Source: Leucosporidium creatinivorum
Taxonomy: Eukaryota; Basidiomycota; Microbotryomycetes; Leucosporidiales; Leucosporidiaceae
Assembly: GCA_001600635.1 (NCBI GenBank)
Contig: BCKL01000011.1
Span: 559,383 to 623,382 of the forward strand
Length of the DNA: 64,000 bases
Direction of reading: 5' to 3'
Position numbers and translations under genes: made by a program. The notes under the pieces are model-generated. The model was not told the origin of the DNA. It saw only the letters and a program-made list of their open reading frames with translations, and made no database searches. Shown one piece after another: positions 21,472 through 33,341 of the stretch (the first letter of the stretch is position 1; each line of letters opens with the position of its first letter).

Positions 21472-22525
21472 ACTGGCGCCGACCGCTCCTCCGCCCTTCG
21501 GCCCAGCGCCGAGCACGACCGGTCAGCCCAGGGAGCCCATGGTCCAGAAGCCTGCACAGGAGCACAGAGGTGAGCACGAAGGGAACGAAAGCGAACGCAC
21601 TACACGTTTGGCATCTCGGTCGATGCGATAGCCGGCAACGGACCCACCTGCGAGAGCTGGACCGAAGGGTAGGGCGGGTTCGGCGCGGCTGGAAAACCGG
21701 TCAGCACGATGGTACAGACTTACGATTTTGGCTCCCAACGACGAGTTAGGTAGTTTGCCGTATCGATTTGCCAATTCACAACCTACAGAAAAAAAACGAA
21801 GAAGCCCGGTTAGCTCAGTCGGTAGAGCACCAGACTCTTAATCTGGTGGTCGTGGGTTCGAGCCCCACATTGGGCGTTTCTTTTTGCGTCCTTCCAGAGC
21901 GCTACACACCCGGTAGAGCTCCAGCAGGGCGCTGATTTTCTTTTTGTACCCGTCAGCCGCCGTGCAGAAGCCAAGAGGTCACTCTTTTGCTGCTGAAGGG
22001 AGCGGGAGAGGGGAGGCCGTTCGGCTCGGCCCTCGTCTTATGCTCCAGGCGCCACTCGTGCACCTCAGACTCGTGTCATGCTTCAATTGCTGTCGAAATC
22101 TGCATTGCTGCACCGTGTCTTGTTCAGAGGAGATGACTGGGTGAGGAGCGCCGGAAATGATCAGCGCCGAGCGAGCCCAGAGAACGCTCCTGGTGCAGAT
22201 TCGTTGCTGCTAGTCGCGCTAACACACTCTCCTCCGCTCAGAAGCAAGCTTTCAATCAGACCCGACCCGCTCGTTGCGAGCAGTCGCTGATATCCAGCCG
22301 CGCCGTTCGCCCTCTTCCTGCCCTCGGCGCCTGAACTGCTCTCAGCTCCGTCACAGCCATACTCAGCAAACTATTTCGTATCATAGCGAAGCAACGGGCT
22401 AGTGGCCTCCCCTCCCCCCTCCGAAAGCTCACATCGAAGCTCTCCAGCGCCTTCTAACATCGCCGACCCAGCTCAGACCGAAATCAAGAACGGCCTCAAC
22501 ATCTCCTGCTTGGCCACCTTGAGCT
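21472..22525 (+). repeat. inverted duplication A, right arm (intact, empty LINE site)
   Basis: About 1,053 bases matching the reverse complement of 2425-4692 minus the LINE. It contains tRNA-Lys, a non-coding stretch with several substitutions and small indels against the left arm, and the true 3' exon of the gene at 22473-23198. Around 21730-21750 the LINE target is unbroken (CTCCCAACGACGAGTTAGG on the plus strand). This arm looks like the source copy because only here is the neighbouring gene whole. Confidence 0.85.
21804..21876 (+). tRNA. tRNA-Lys (CTT), second copy
   Basis: The same 73-nt cloverleaf as at 3084-3156, in opposite orientation, with anticodon CTT and no intron. It differs from that copy only by T instead of C in the D loop. 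A T3-C-T5 run follows directly as Pol III terminator (21877-21885). It lies at the centre of the right arm of duplication A. Confidence 0.97.
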
Positions 22526-23198
22526 TGACGAAGCTGCAAAGGTACATTTAGATCAGCTCTGCTTCTATCCCTTCCCCTCGCACCTCCTGCAGACGCTCAC
22601 CGCTTCCCCGCGATCATCGCCGAACGGAGCGCCTTCTTGCTCTTGTACTGAAGACAGCGAGGGAGTGTCAGCGATGAAAGGCCAAGGACAGCTAATAGAA
22701 ACATACACGATGGACAGTCGAGATGGGTCGCCTCTCCCGGACGGCGGCGAGGTAGTCGAGGATGTTGATGTGGACCGTGCGAAGGAGTTCGACGCACTTG
22801 CAGATGCTCCCAGGGAGCTGGTCGGGGGGCAGGAGCTCTGTGAGCAGGTACAGTCAGCTCTCCTTGCTCCGTACCATGAATAGCCCTCGGCGCTCACGAA
22901 ACTGAACGATCAGCGCGCGGTACGCCTCCAGCTTGTCGCTCCTCGACGCCAGCGTGAAGCTGCTCGGATCGCGTACATAACCTTCGACGATGGAGCTAGC
23001 GTAGCTCGTGTTCTCCTCGCGAGTAGCGAGCGTCCAGTTGTGCACGGGCTCGTCGGGAGTAGAGGGTCGAGCGAGGTTGAGGCGGTTGAGCGCTGCTGTA
23101 GTGAGAGCGAGCGGGTCTTCGGGCGTAGCAGACCTAGCAGAGCCAGCGACGACAGTGTAGCGACCGCTGCTCGTCGAAGAAGCTCGAGACGACCACAT
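22473..23198 (-). CDS. small conserved-looking protein of unknown function
   Basis: Four exons joined by three introns give a protein of about 180 residues starting at the ATG at 23198 (MWSSRASSTSSGRYTVVAG). The middle reads DKLEAYRALIVQFQLLPPDQ and LRTVHINILDYLAAVRER. The end is basic: YKSKKALRSAMIAGKRFVKL then KVAKQEMLRPFLISV and stop at 22473. The frame is kept across every junction, which supports a real gene. I do not recognise the family. No signal peptide or membrane segment is visible, and the YKSKKALR-type basic end suggests nucleic-acid or membrane contact (inference). Its last exon lies inside the right arm of duplication A, and a decayed copy of that exon sits at about 2428-2470. 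Confidence 0.6.
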
Positions 23199-23319
23199 GA
23201 GGACGAGTTGGAGGAAAGAGAGGAAGCGCGAGTCGCGCGAACGGCTTGCTCTGGGAGCACAAGCTGAGGTGCTGAATAAGGTACGACCTGCTCTATCTAC
23301 TCGACGATACACCCTCCCC

Positions 23320-25273
23320 TCACTGCCTCGCCTTCTTGACGTTCCTCCATCCCGCCCACTTGCCCCCTTTGCTCGGCCCAGCTCGGCCGTCCCAAATGAT
23401 GTCGACGCGCTCTCCCTCTCGGTTCTTGTGCTCGAGACGGATGATGCCCCGGTCGAGGAGACGTACACCAGCGAGGTAGTATGTCCGCTTCTCGGTGCCC
23501 TCCTCTCGGCCCTCCCGGATGGGGTGGAACGTCTCGAACTCCCACCAAGTGTGCTCCTTCGAGCGAGAAGACGAGGAGGGAGGAAAGGAAGAGGTCAGTG
23601 ACGGCAGATGCAGCTGAAGGTATACAAAGCAGACTCACCGACTTGGCGAGATCGCTCTTTGTGACGGCCCTGGCTTCGACGACGACCGAGTAGCCGAGGT
23701 TGACCACGACCTTGCCATCCTCGAAGACGTAGCGGCGTCCCCAGTTGTCTCCACCGACACTCTTGGCCGCCTTGCCGACGAGCGAGATACCCTTGCGAAG
23801 GTCACCGCTCCCAGTCTCAGACCAGGGAGGGAAGAGAGTGAACCAGCTGCGAAAGCGAGGAGTCAGCGGCATGCCATACGAGAACAGAACAGGGAGAAGA
23901 GTGCCCACCTTCCCCAGTGGTGTAGCGAAGTGATGAGGAAGCCCGACTGGAACCAGCCCGTGCCGTCTCCGCGAATGTCGAGCTGGTGAAGGGTGTCGTC
24001 GATGGTGAGAATGTCCTTTACTTCCTTCTCGGTGACGAGAGCGGCGCAGTGCGACACCATAGCGTCTCCTCCGAAAGCCGAGCCGAACTTGGCCAGGCAG
24101 GTGCTCACTGCAAGAAGGAAAGCGAGTCAGCCGAGCTCGGCGCACCGCGGGAGGAAGGCTCACCTTGTCCGGGAGCGTTCATAAGGGCCATGAGGGCACG
24201 GTTGACGAAGATACCAGCTCCACCGTACGAGATGTGACCCCATTGAGCGACCTGCAGTAGAACGGAACGTGAGCGCGATTCGGAGCAGCGAGCTCGGCCG
24301 AACGTACCTGCTTGGTCGACTCGCTGAGGGCTCCGACGAGCGAGGGCTTGGTGGAAGATCCTTGCTCGGCCAGCATGCGAACGGTCGCCTCAAAGTCAGG
24401 GAAGAAGGTGTCGTCGTCGCTGCAGGAGTGCGAAGGAGGTGAGGCTCAGTCTACGCCGAGACCCCGTCGTCCACGCAGAGCGATAAGAACTCACGAGAAG
24501 ACAAACCACTCGGTGACAAACCCCTCCTCCGCCTCCCTCTTCAGCGCATCGGCCCACATCTCCTCAGCGAGAGCAAAGTACCTCGTCTCGAACCGGTCCG
24601 AGACCTTCTCCCTCATCTCCAGATGCATGCCTAATCCCTGCGCCTCCTCGACGGCTTCCCTCATCCTAGCACGCTCAGTAGGGTTGGGAGGAGGCGTCAA
24701 AACGAGCACGAGAGGAAGGTTGGCCTTGGAAGTGGAGCTGTCGAGGGAGCCCGGCGCCGAGGGGAGCCAGTGCGCCCAGACGGGAAGGTTGTATAGGACT
24801 CGGTCGGGCGTGGTCGACATGCCAAACATGATCTTACTGTTACTCCATCCTTTTGGCGCTTGGATATGAGGCGAAGACGGTATCCTGTGGATCTTGCAGA
24901 GCTGTTTACCCTCCTCCTCGGGTTCGTCGAGATGGCCTCGTCCTGGCCTCGCTGCAGCAGCTCCAGCGTCCGAAATGTGCTGTGCGAATCGAAGGTCCCG
25001 AGGAGGGTAGGCGTAGGGGAGGAAGGTTGCTCCCTTGAAGCCGCCGACGAAGTGGGTGCGATTGGCGTTGCGGTCGCTGTCGGCGTCTCCCTGCAGGATG
25101 ATAGTCGGTGTGTGCCGTTGTGAAGTCGAGTACGGGCAGAAGGAGAGCAGGGTCGCTTTGGCGGCGGGTGAAGAGACGGAGGAGGAGGAATCGCCGCCGA
25201 GGAGGTAGATGAGGATCGAAATGGAGAGGAGGATGGTAACGAGGTGTACGAGGCGGAAGCGAGGGAGCGCCAT
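23320..25273 (-). CDS. type II membrane glycosyltransferase, Fringe/GT31 (DUF604-like)
   Basis: The N-terminus (MALPRFRLVHLVTILLSISI) is a short basic cytoplasmic piece and one signal anchor, as in Golgi glycosyltransferases. The lumenal part has WSNSKIMFGMSTTPDRV and WFVFSDDDTFFPDFEATVRM with the DDD metal-binding motif. QWGHISYGGAGIFVNRALM, GGDAMVSHCAALV and LHQLDIRGDGTGWFQSG follow, which is the Fringe-like order of fungal GT31/DUF604 proteins. The last exons end with a basic NVKKARQ. About five introns are present with CTGAC-type branch sites. Such enzymes probably transfer galactose-like sugars from UDP donors onto secreted glycans; donor and acceptor are unknown here. The gene lies 121 bp downstream of the start of the small gene at 22473-23198, on the same strand. 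Confidence 0.82.
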
Positions 25274-25825
25274 CCTTTTAGTCGTGCTCCTGTCGAGCTC
25301 TAGGTGGTCTCAGGAGCGGCAAGAACGAGCGTGGAAGCCTGCAAAGCGCAAGAGAGAGCCAGCTCAGCGTCGTGTGTTGAGCTAACGTCTCCGCCCGCGA
25401 GTGGAGTAGGCGGAGAAGGTGCAGAGCACCATGAGTGGTAGACGAGCTCACCTTGTAGTCCTGTAGCTGACTCAAGCGCTGGAAGATGGATCGACGGAAG
25501 CGAGAAGACGAGCAAAGATGAGGAGCGAGGCTGAGAGCTGAGAGCTGGGAGCGCGAGCTTGCGAAGGCTTCCAAAAGCCGAACCAGGCTCTAGACCATCG
25601 TTAACAGGATGTGTCGAGCGATGAATTGACCGAGGTGCAGAAGCGCCAGCGAGCCTTAATTGTTCTGTATCAGAGCTACTCAAGAAATGAGGAGGCTGGC
25701 TCAATCTCGGCGCTTGCTTTGCAGCCAACGCCCTCGCTCGAAGAGATGGGAAAGAACGGCACAAGACTACATTATGTCCACCAGATAGGCTACGGACTTT
25801 TCTAAACACCCTCTAAATGGAAACC
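25274..25825. other. intergenic, no gene recognised
   Basis: Contains the promoter region of the glycosyltransferase gene and the 3' flank of MET5. Short frames on both strands lack motifs. Confidence 0.45.
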
Positions 25826-28800
25826 TTATGCCTCGGCGGTCACACCTGGCGACGAGCCGTCGTCTGCGAGGAGGAGAAAGAGGGAAGAGGTCAGCGTGAG
25901 CTCCGACGAACACGGAGAGCGACATCAAGACGTACAAAACTCCTTGCCCGACTTGGTGGCCGAGATGATGCCCTTGCGGATGACAAAGTCACCGAAGCGC
26001 TCGCCGTCGTTGCGCTCGAGAGCGTAGGCCTTGATCATCGGCCTCAGCAGCGACAGGATCTCGTCCTCGTTGACGGCCTCGCGGTAGATCTTGTTGAGAC
26101 GCTGTCCGTAGTAGCCTCCACCGAGCAGCATGAGGTACGAGCCGGGAGCCTTGCCGACGAAAGCGACCTCGGCGGCCCATCTGAGGAAGGAGGAGGAAAG
26201 CCGGGTCAGCCGAGATTCGGGGCGAGCTGCAGACCAAAAGGGACGTACGGGCGAGCGCAACCATTCGGGCATCCAGTCATGCGCATGGTGATCGAGTCGT
26301 TGCGAAGTCCCTCCTGCTCCATGATCTCCTCGACCTTGTCGATGAGGATGGGAAGGTACTGTAGAGGAGCAGTCGGGTCAGCGCAAAGCAGAGTCGCAAG
26401 AAGCACGAGCAACTCACCCTCTCGGACTCGGCCATAGCAAGACCACAAGTAGGGAAAGCGACGCAAGCGGCACTGCTCAACCTCAGACCACTGAAGTCGA
26501 CCTTGTCGAGGCCGTACTTGTTCAGCAGGCCCTGAATGGTCTTCTCCTCCTCTGGCGGGATGTCGGCAATGATGAGGTGCTGGTTGGCGGTAAGGCGGAA
26601 CACTCCCTTGTGGACCTTGGCAATCTCGGCGAGGGCCGTCTTGAAGGGCTTGCCGGGCTCGTCCTGCACACGTCCGTTCTCGACAAAGGCGGTGAAGTGA
26701 CGACGGCCATCGTGGCCGGTCTGCCAGCCGAACTCGTCGGTGTTGGAGGTGAAGGTGAAGTCGCGGGCGGGCTGGAGCTTGTAGCCGAGACGCTTCTCGA
26801 CCTCGTCCATGAAGCCACGGATGCCCATGCGATCGACGGTGTACTTGACACGAGCGTTCTTGCGGCTGTTGCGCAACCGGAGAAGTCAGCGACGGCGGTT
26901 GATGGAAGCGAAGACGAAGCAAGCTCACTTGAGGCGGTTTCCGTTATCGCGCTGGGTGGTGAGGACGGCCTTGGCCACCTCGAGACCCTGCTCGGGGGTG
27001 ATGAATCCGACGACGTCGGCGAGACGGGGGTAGGTCGACTTCATTGAGCTGTGAGAAAGCGAGACGAGGTCAGCTCGAGCTCGGCGGGCGAAGGAACGAA
27101 GAGCGGCAACTTACTGAGTGACTCCCATACCTCCTCCGACGGTGACGTTGAATCCGATGAGCTCCTTGTTCTCGTCGAGAATGGCGATGTATCCGAGATC
27201 GTGGCAGTAGACGTCGACGTCGTTGGTGGGGGGTACGGCGATGGCAATCTTGAACTTGCGGGGCTGGGAGCGAGGAGAGTCAGCTTCGTGTTGTCGACTC
27301 GAAGAGAAGCGCAGAGCGACGTACAAGGTAGTAGTCTCCGTACATGGGCTCGACGTCCTTGACGGCCTCGCCGACAATCTGCTTCTTGTCGAGCCAAATC
27401 TCGGCGTAGGCGGAGGTCTGGGGCTTGAGCTCGTCCGAAAGAAGGGTGGCGAAGTCGAAGACCTTAGCGTGGAGAGCTCCGAGCGAAGGGTTGGCCGAGC
27501 ACATCTGTCGCGGGCAAGGAAGAGGAGCGGGTTAGCTCGGAAGCGAGACGGAGACGGAAGGAAGGTCAAACTCACGACCGTACGGTTGACATCACCGCAG
27601 GCGGCGATGGTGTCGAGGAGCATCTTGTTGATCTCCTGCATGGCGGGCTTGAGGTTGGCCTTGACGATACCGTGGAACTGGAACGTCTGGCGGGTCGTGA
27701 GCTTGAAGGTGTGGTTTCCGCGGCGATCCGAGATCTCGTCGACGGCGAGCCACTGCGACGGGGAGCAGACTCCAGCGGGGAGACGCATGCGAACCATGAA
27801 GGAGAAGGCGGGCTCGAGTCCAGCCGCCTTGCGCTCCTCGCGAACGTCGCGGTCGTCCTGCTGGTAGATGCCGTGAAACTTGGTGAGTTGTCCATCCGAC
27901 TCAGCGAGCGCGCCGGTGCTCTTGTCCTCGAGTCCCTCCTTGATGGTTCCACGGAGGAAGTTGGAGGCGATCTTGATGTGCTCGTTGGTGATGGGTTCGA
28001 GCTCGGGCTCGGTCGACTCGAACGAATCGACGCCGAGGGCCTTCCACATGGCGGGCTCCCAGATCTTGTAGGCGGTCTGAGGTCCATCGGGGTCCTGGTC
28101 GTCTCCGAGACCCATCTCGACAAAGGGCTGGGCGTTGAGAGCGAGGAGGGCCTTGTTGAGGTCCTTTCCAGCCTTGTTGTAGTAGTGGGCGTCCTCCTTG
28201 CGAGGCCAGTAGTGCGAATCTCCCATGGCGAAGACGGAGAACTGGATGTTGGCGAGGTCGGGGACCTTGCCAGCCTGGATAGCCTTCCAGAACTCGCGAC
28301 CGTTCTGAGGGAACTCTCCCTGACCGGCGACCGAGGTGAAGAGGGCGACATTGGTCTCGAGGGGGAGGTCCTCGACGGGGAGGTCGTCAAAGGCGAGGGT
28401 GCGGGCGGCGACTCCACGAGTGCGAGCACGAGTGGCGAACTTCTTGGCGAGCTTCTCGGCGTTTCCTCCATCGGAAGCGAAGAGCACGAGGAGGGGAGGT
28501 CCCTCGAGGTTGCCGGAGAGGGCGTCGAACGCGTCCCGAGCCTTCTTCTTCTGCGCCGCGACCATCTTGTTGCCGTTGGATCCCTCGAGAGCCTCGCCGA
28601 AGGAAGGAAGGCGGTTACTCAGCTCGGTGAGGTGGTTTTGACGGTCGAGGAAGAGGCGAAGGTCGGCCTTGATCTTCTCCGAGTCGAGCTCGAAGACCTC
28701 GGCGCCGCGAGCGTCGGCTGAAGGGTCCCAGCGGTACAGAGGCCAGGTGCCGATCTCGATGGCCTTCTTAGTGGCCTTGAGGATCTCGAGTGCGCGAGTC

Positions 28801-30508
28801 GCGTCGTCGTCGCCGGAGGGGAGGTAGGCGAGGATGATGGAAGGTCCCTTGTAGGCGTCCGCCTCGGCGAAAGCGCGAAGAGTCTGGGAGAAGTCACCGT
28901 AGACGGCGACGGAGGCGACGTACGCGTTGCCGTAGGTCATGGCGTACAGGCCGGCGTCCTTCCTGCGCTGAGCGGGAGCCTTCTCGCCCTCGCCGGGGAG
29001 GGTGTAAGGGGTGGTGTCGATCATGAGGAGGTTGACGTCGGCGCCGGTCGAGAGAGCGTGGTGGAGACCCGAGGCACCGAGGTCGTGAGACCACGACTCG
29101 GAGCCGATGATCCAGTTGGACTTGCGCGAGAACTCGGCGTCGGCGATTGGGAGGTTCGACGAAGCAGCGGCCTCGGAGGCAGCCTTGGCCGTCTTGGGGT
29201 TGCGGTCGTCCTGAAGCCAGGCGGTGAGAGTCTTGGCGGTAGCATCGTCGACAGTCGAAGTGGCGAGGGCATCGCGGACGGCCTGGCGGAGCTCGTCGCG
29301 CTTCTTCTCGGCTCCAAGGACGTGACCGAGAGCGTACTCGGGGGAAGTGGCCGAGATGGTAGGGGTGGACGAAGGGAGGAGGGAAGGAGCGTTGGCGACC
29401 CAAAGGCGCTCGCCGAAGACCTCGTTGAGGAGGTTGGTGTAGGTCGACTCGTGCTTGGGAGGGGTGACGGCCGAAGCGGCGGCTGCGGCGGGCGCGGTAG
29501 GGGTAGAGCCGACGATGAAGGAAGTAGATCCGGCCTTGACAGCGTCTAGAAGTGGGCAGAAAGGTCAATTGACAGCTCGTGAATGCTAGCCGGCCCTTCG
29601 CGATCGCGGCGGAAGGCGAAATGTGGCGGAGCTAACTCACCGACGACAGTCTGTACACCAGCAGCGCCATCAACAACCTCTCCAAGAGTTCCGCTGAGGA
29701 TGGTAGGGACCTCGGCGCCCTCGTCGGCCTCGGCGAAAGCGCCGACGACGTCGAGGAAGAGGGGCGACCATTTTGAGGTCTTCTTGTGGACCTGCTCGAG
29801 GGTGACGACCGTCTTGGTTCCAGCGGGAACCAATGACCTGATCTCGCTCGGCGAAAGCGGGCGGTAGAGGTTGAGGGAGAGGAGGGCGGCGTTGGAAGGG
29901 AGCGAAGCGGCAAGAGCGGATGCGTTTCCGAGGGCGACGATGAGGGTCTCGGGGGAGGATGTACCGGTGTAGGTGGAAGGGGAAGCGGCGAGAACGTTGG
30001 GAAGGGTGGAGAAGACGGTGGAGAAGAGGGCGGCGAGCGTAGGCTTGGTGGTGGTCGCGTTGGTAACATCCTCCTCCTCGGTCGCAGAGTCGCGCGAGAC
30101 GATCCACTCGCCTGTAACTCCCTCGAATCCAAAGTCGACTACATTATCGAACTCTCCAAAATGAACGACTCCCCTTCCCGTGGCTGCTACCCGAGCGGCG
30201 ACGAGGGCGTTGGCCTTTGCCTGAGTGGCATTGGACGAGTAGAGGAGGGCGAGGCTAGAGCCGCGAAGGGCGAGGACGGGCGAGTGATCCAAAGTCTCGC
30301 GGGTGGAGACTTGTAGGACGACAGGCGATGTGCTGAGCGACTTGAGGTTGGGCAAGAGCTGGATCAGCTGCGATGGAGGCAGCACCACGAGCGCTGGAGG
30401 CGATGGGCGCTGGCCAGCGAAGGCGGAAGAGGGGAGCAAAGGTGAAGGGATCAGGGTGGCGCCTTGCACCTTGAGGGTCGAGTATACCCCAGAGTAGATG
30501 CCGCTCAT
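25826..30508 (-). CDS. MET5: assimilatory sulfite reductase (NADPH) beta subunit
   Basis: About eight exons encode roughly 1,420 residues, close to yeast Met5 (1,442). The order is a pyruvate-ferredoxin-oxidoreductase-like N-terminal part, then a TPP-fold region ([20 protein letters not shown]), a flavodoxin domain ([20 protein letters not shown]) and two sulfite reductase repeats. The first repeat has [19 protein letters not shown] and [17 protein letters not shown]. The 4Fe-4S/siroheme cysteines are [16 protein letters not shown] and [19 protein letters not shown]. With Met10 the enzyme reduces sulfite to sulfide by six electrons for cysteine and methionine synthesis in the cytosol. The first ATG of the frame at 30508 opens [16 protein letters not shown]. 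All diagnostic residues are present, so it should be active. Confidence 0.96.
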
Positions 30509-31727
30509 CTTGCTGTAGCTGAGCTGAGTCGAGAGAGATGTGGGAGAAGCCAAAAGATTCAAAGGCGGAACCTTTGGATCTTGCGTGCTTCAGCCAGGCC
30601 TGCCGCCGATTCTCCGGCCCAGTCGACCAAGTCTGATTGGTTGAGGTAATGCTGGCCCCAGACATCCTGCTGTAGCTCTCCAAAGGTCTTTGGCACCTCA
30701 CAAATCAACTCACTCGGACCTTTCCAACATCGCCGAGCTTTGACCCTCCTTTGCTCCTCACCTGCGCAGCATCGCGATTCTGTAGCTGATTCGTGGTGTG
30801 GGTGACATCGCTGTACGGCGCCGCAGAGCGAGAACCCGAGTCTTCACTCGCTTTCTCGAGCCGTGTCAGGCGAATGGCGAGACTGCAGACCTCGCCTGCT
30901 TCGCACTCCTCGCCGAACCGCCGAGAGCCGCCTTGAGCGCGACTTGCCAGGTTGAAGTGGGAGTCTTGAGCTGGTGGGATGCAGCTGAGCTATTCAGTGT
31001 TGACTTGGCGAGTGATTCGTGACCCGATCAGAATCGCAAAGCCTGTCCTTCGACCGCCCGTCCTGCCGCCGAGCACGACCTCGACTGAGATCTGCTCGAC
31101 GTAGAGATTGAACCGTGCAGCGTGAAGCAGCGATCTACTTCAAATGAAGCTCAGAGAGCTGCTCAAGCCCTGCGATACGAATCAGGAGGTCGACCAGGGG
31201 CTGAGAATCCGCCTTGCAGGCATCGCCGAACTGGCTCTCGTAACTCTGCCGATGACTCACTAAAGGCCTACGGCCAGTTCAGCACGAGGCAAGTCAGCTG
31301 TTATGCTTTCTTGCGCATCTCAGATCAGATCAGCAGCCCTCCCCTCACTCCCTTCCAGGATCGAAACCGCTGTCAACTTCGGCGCAGAGCTTCGGCGGCT
31401 CTTCTTCGTCTACAAGGCGGTACCGCTATTCGCTGCAGCCGCTGGTCTCTACAACTCACCCTCATGTACCTTCCCGCTCCTATAAGGTCGTCGAATCGCC
31501 TCCGCCGCCGTTCCTTTCTCCCGGGAGAATCGCTGCCAGGGCTCGGAGAAAGCTCGGCGAGTAGTAGAACGAGAGCCATCGTGGCCGAGGTGCGCGTCAG
31601 CGTGTCAAACACAGATTCTGAGCCACAGGTGGTGTCAAAGTAGCGCCGAGATGTGGTCAAAGGATGAGAAACGAGCAGCTCGCTCCTTGTCCTCCTCGCT
31701 CAACAATCGTTCAGTCGACCTCGTCGG
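30509..31727. other. 1.2-kb intergenic region, no gene recognised
   Basis: This is the longest unassigned stretch outside the repeats. It is divergent between MET5 and the unknown gene at 31728. No convincing exon, tRNA or repeat is seen. CATCGCCGA-type words occur at 30728 and 31221. Confidence 0.45.
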
Positions 31728-32596
31728 ATGGCGCGTTCTGCACCACTATCGGAGCTATTGGAGCATGCTCTCGAACATGCTCTTGCTCCCTCATCAACCG
31801 GGGATCGCCTGGACGAGCTACAGGACGCTCGAACCCGCTACTTTCGACATGCGCTGCCGCTGCAGCTGCTGGCACAGGCAGGAGCAGAGGGCGATGAGCA
31901 GGTAGCCGAAATACTGGCGAGAATATTTAGGGGAGACAGGTAAGCCCGCTTGCGCTGCCACTGCAGAGCTCAGCTCACGCGACGCGCTTCCTCAGAGCTC
32001 CGGCGGACCATTCGCTCGATGAACCACTACAGGAGCTGTACGATGAGCTACAAGGGGATATTCAGACTATCGCCCTCCCCACCACTACCTCCGAGCACAC
32101 ACTCACTTCCTACATCGACCACTTGCTCGGCGCGGTCTCCTCCCTCTCCCAAGTCATCCTCACTCCACGCGCCGCGCTGCTCGATCTTCTCACCTCCCCA
32201 CCACTGGCGGCATCTCCCCTCCCTCGGCCCCCCTCACTAGCCATCAAAGCCACTTCCCTTCGCCACGCATCGACGACCCTCTCCGCCGCCCGAGCCAAGC
32301 ACTCCCTCCTCCTCGGCCACGCTCAAGCTTCCCTCATCCTCCCCCCCGTCGGTGAATTCGCTGGTCAGAGCCTCAAGGTGTACGACGAAGAGCTGCGGAA
32401 AAGGAAGAAGGAGGTCAGCTTGCTGAGGGAGAGGTTGGATGGCTACGAGAAGCAGATGAACTTGCTCGAGGGAGGAGGAGGGAGGAGGATCGAAGGTGGG
32501 TATAGGATCTTGTTGGGCGAGTGGGAGGAGCTGCTGAGGGAGGAGAAAGAGGTGAGGGGCGATCTGAGGAGGTTGGGCTGGGAGGGAGAGTCGTGA
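31728..32596 (+). CDS. unknown protein with C-terminal coiled coil
   Basis: Two exons (31728-31939 and 31996-32596) joined by a 56-nt GT-AG intron give about 270 residues. The N-terminus is MARSAPLSELLEHALEHAL. A leucine-rich helical region follows (LQLLAQAGAEGDEQVAEIL, LTSYIDHLLGAVSSLSQVIL). The last 80 residues (KVYDEELRKRKKEVSLLRER, YEKQMNLLEGG, LLGEWEELLREEKEVRGDL) have heptad spacing and should form a coiled coil. Short, helical, coiled-coil proteins of this kind are often subunits of kinetochore, augmin or tethering complexes, but I see no motif that decides between them. It has no signal peptide or membrane segment. Confidence 0.6.
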
Positions 32597-33341
32597 GCGG
32601 TGTAGCGGCGGGCACCTCAGGTGAGTCGAGTACTTCGCATTGGATGGTCAGGCACTTTCTAATAGTCTTATACGTCTGTAGAGGCACCACCTACACGTCC
32701 CCAGCTCGCCCTAGCTCATATGTCGAGCGAGTACCATCATCGCCGAGGTCGCTCGAAGCGGATCCGCGACCGCTTCGGATCACGGGCGCCGCTGTGCACA
32801 ACTCCATGGCCAGCCTGCTGTACCCAAATACCACCGGTGAGGGCGCCAAGTGCGATCCGCTCGTCATGGGAGACCATTCGCACCGAGTCCTCAGGCCTCA
32901 GGCCTCAGCCAAGAAGGTCGGTCGAGGTTCGTCTACTGCGCTGTCGAGCTACTGCTCACGTTCCTCTGCCTCGCAGCTCCTGAGCACTCGCACCGCATCC
33001 TCGACATCCCTCGCTAGTCACCTCATCGCCATGCGCAAGACGTCCAGGTCAACTCGACGATCTGGAAGAGGACTAGCCTAGGCTCGCTTGAACGCGACTT
33101 GCACCGCAGTAGACATCACTTTCGACGCTACTCTGTACTGCAGTACATCAGATTCGGCTCGCCGGGTAGCTCGCCAGCGCGCTTCGCGATCGACGTCGGA
33201 GGCTCCACTTCGCCCAAAGGCTCTGGGAGGGCACGTCGAGAAAAGTCGACTCGCTAGCTTTTCTCTCTCTCTCTCTTCCCTCGTCCGCTTCTCTCTACCC
33301 CCCCTCCCCCTTCCCTCCTCCCACTCGTGCCCGCGCATCAC
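32597..33341. other. intergenic, no confident gene
   Basis: About 740 bases with a short direct repeat (CCTCAGG repeated near 32890-32912) and splice-like signals near 32610-32690, but no exon chain with a family motif. Just before the next start lies a pyrimidine tract (about 33260-33325). Confidence 0.4.
33260..33325 (+). promoter_or_regulatory. pyrimidine-rich (CT) tract upstream of start
   Basis: A run of about eight TC dinucleotides followed by C/T-rich sequence ends about 17 bases before the ATG at 33342. CT-rich blocks near transcription starts are common in basidiomycete promoters. The tract is seen; its role is inferred. Confidence 0.4.

Noticed and set aside
21300-21780. Protein gene on the minus strand in the right arm of duplication A
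   Set aside because: The frame begins without an ATG and meets stops soon after the only plausible splice junction; no family motif is seen.
27672-28721. Plus-strand open frame of 349 codons inside MET5
   Set aside because: It is antisense to conserved flavodoxin and sulfite reductase domains, with no motif of its own.
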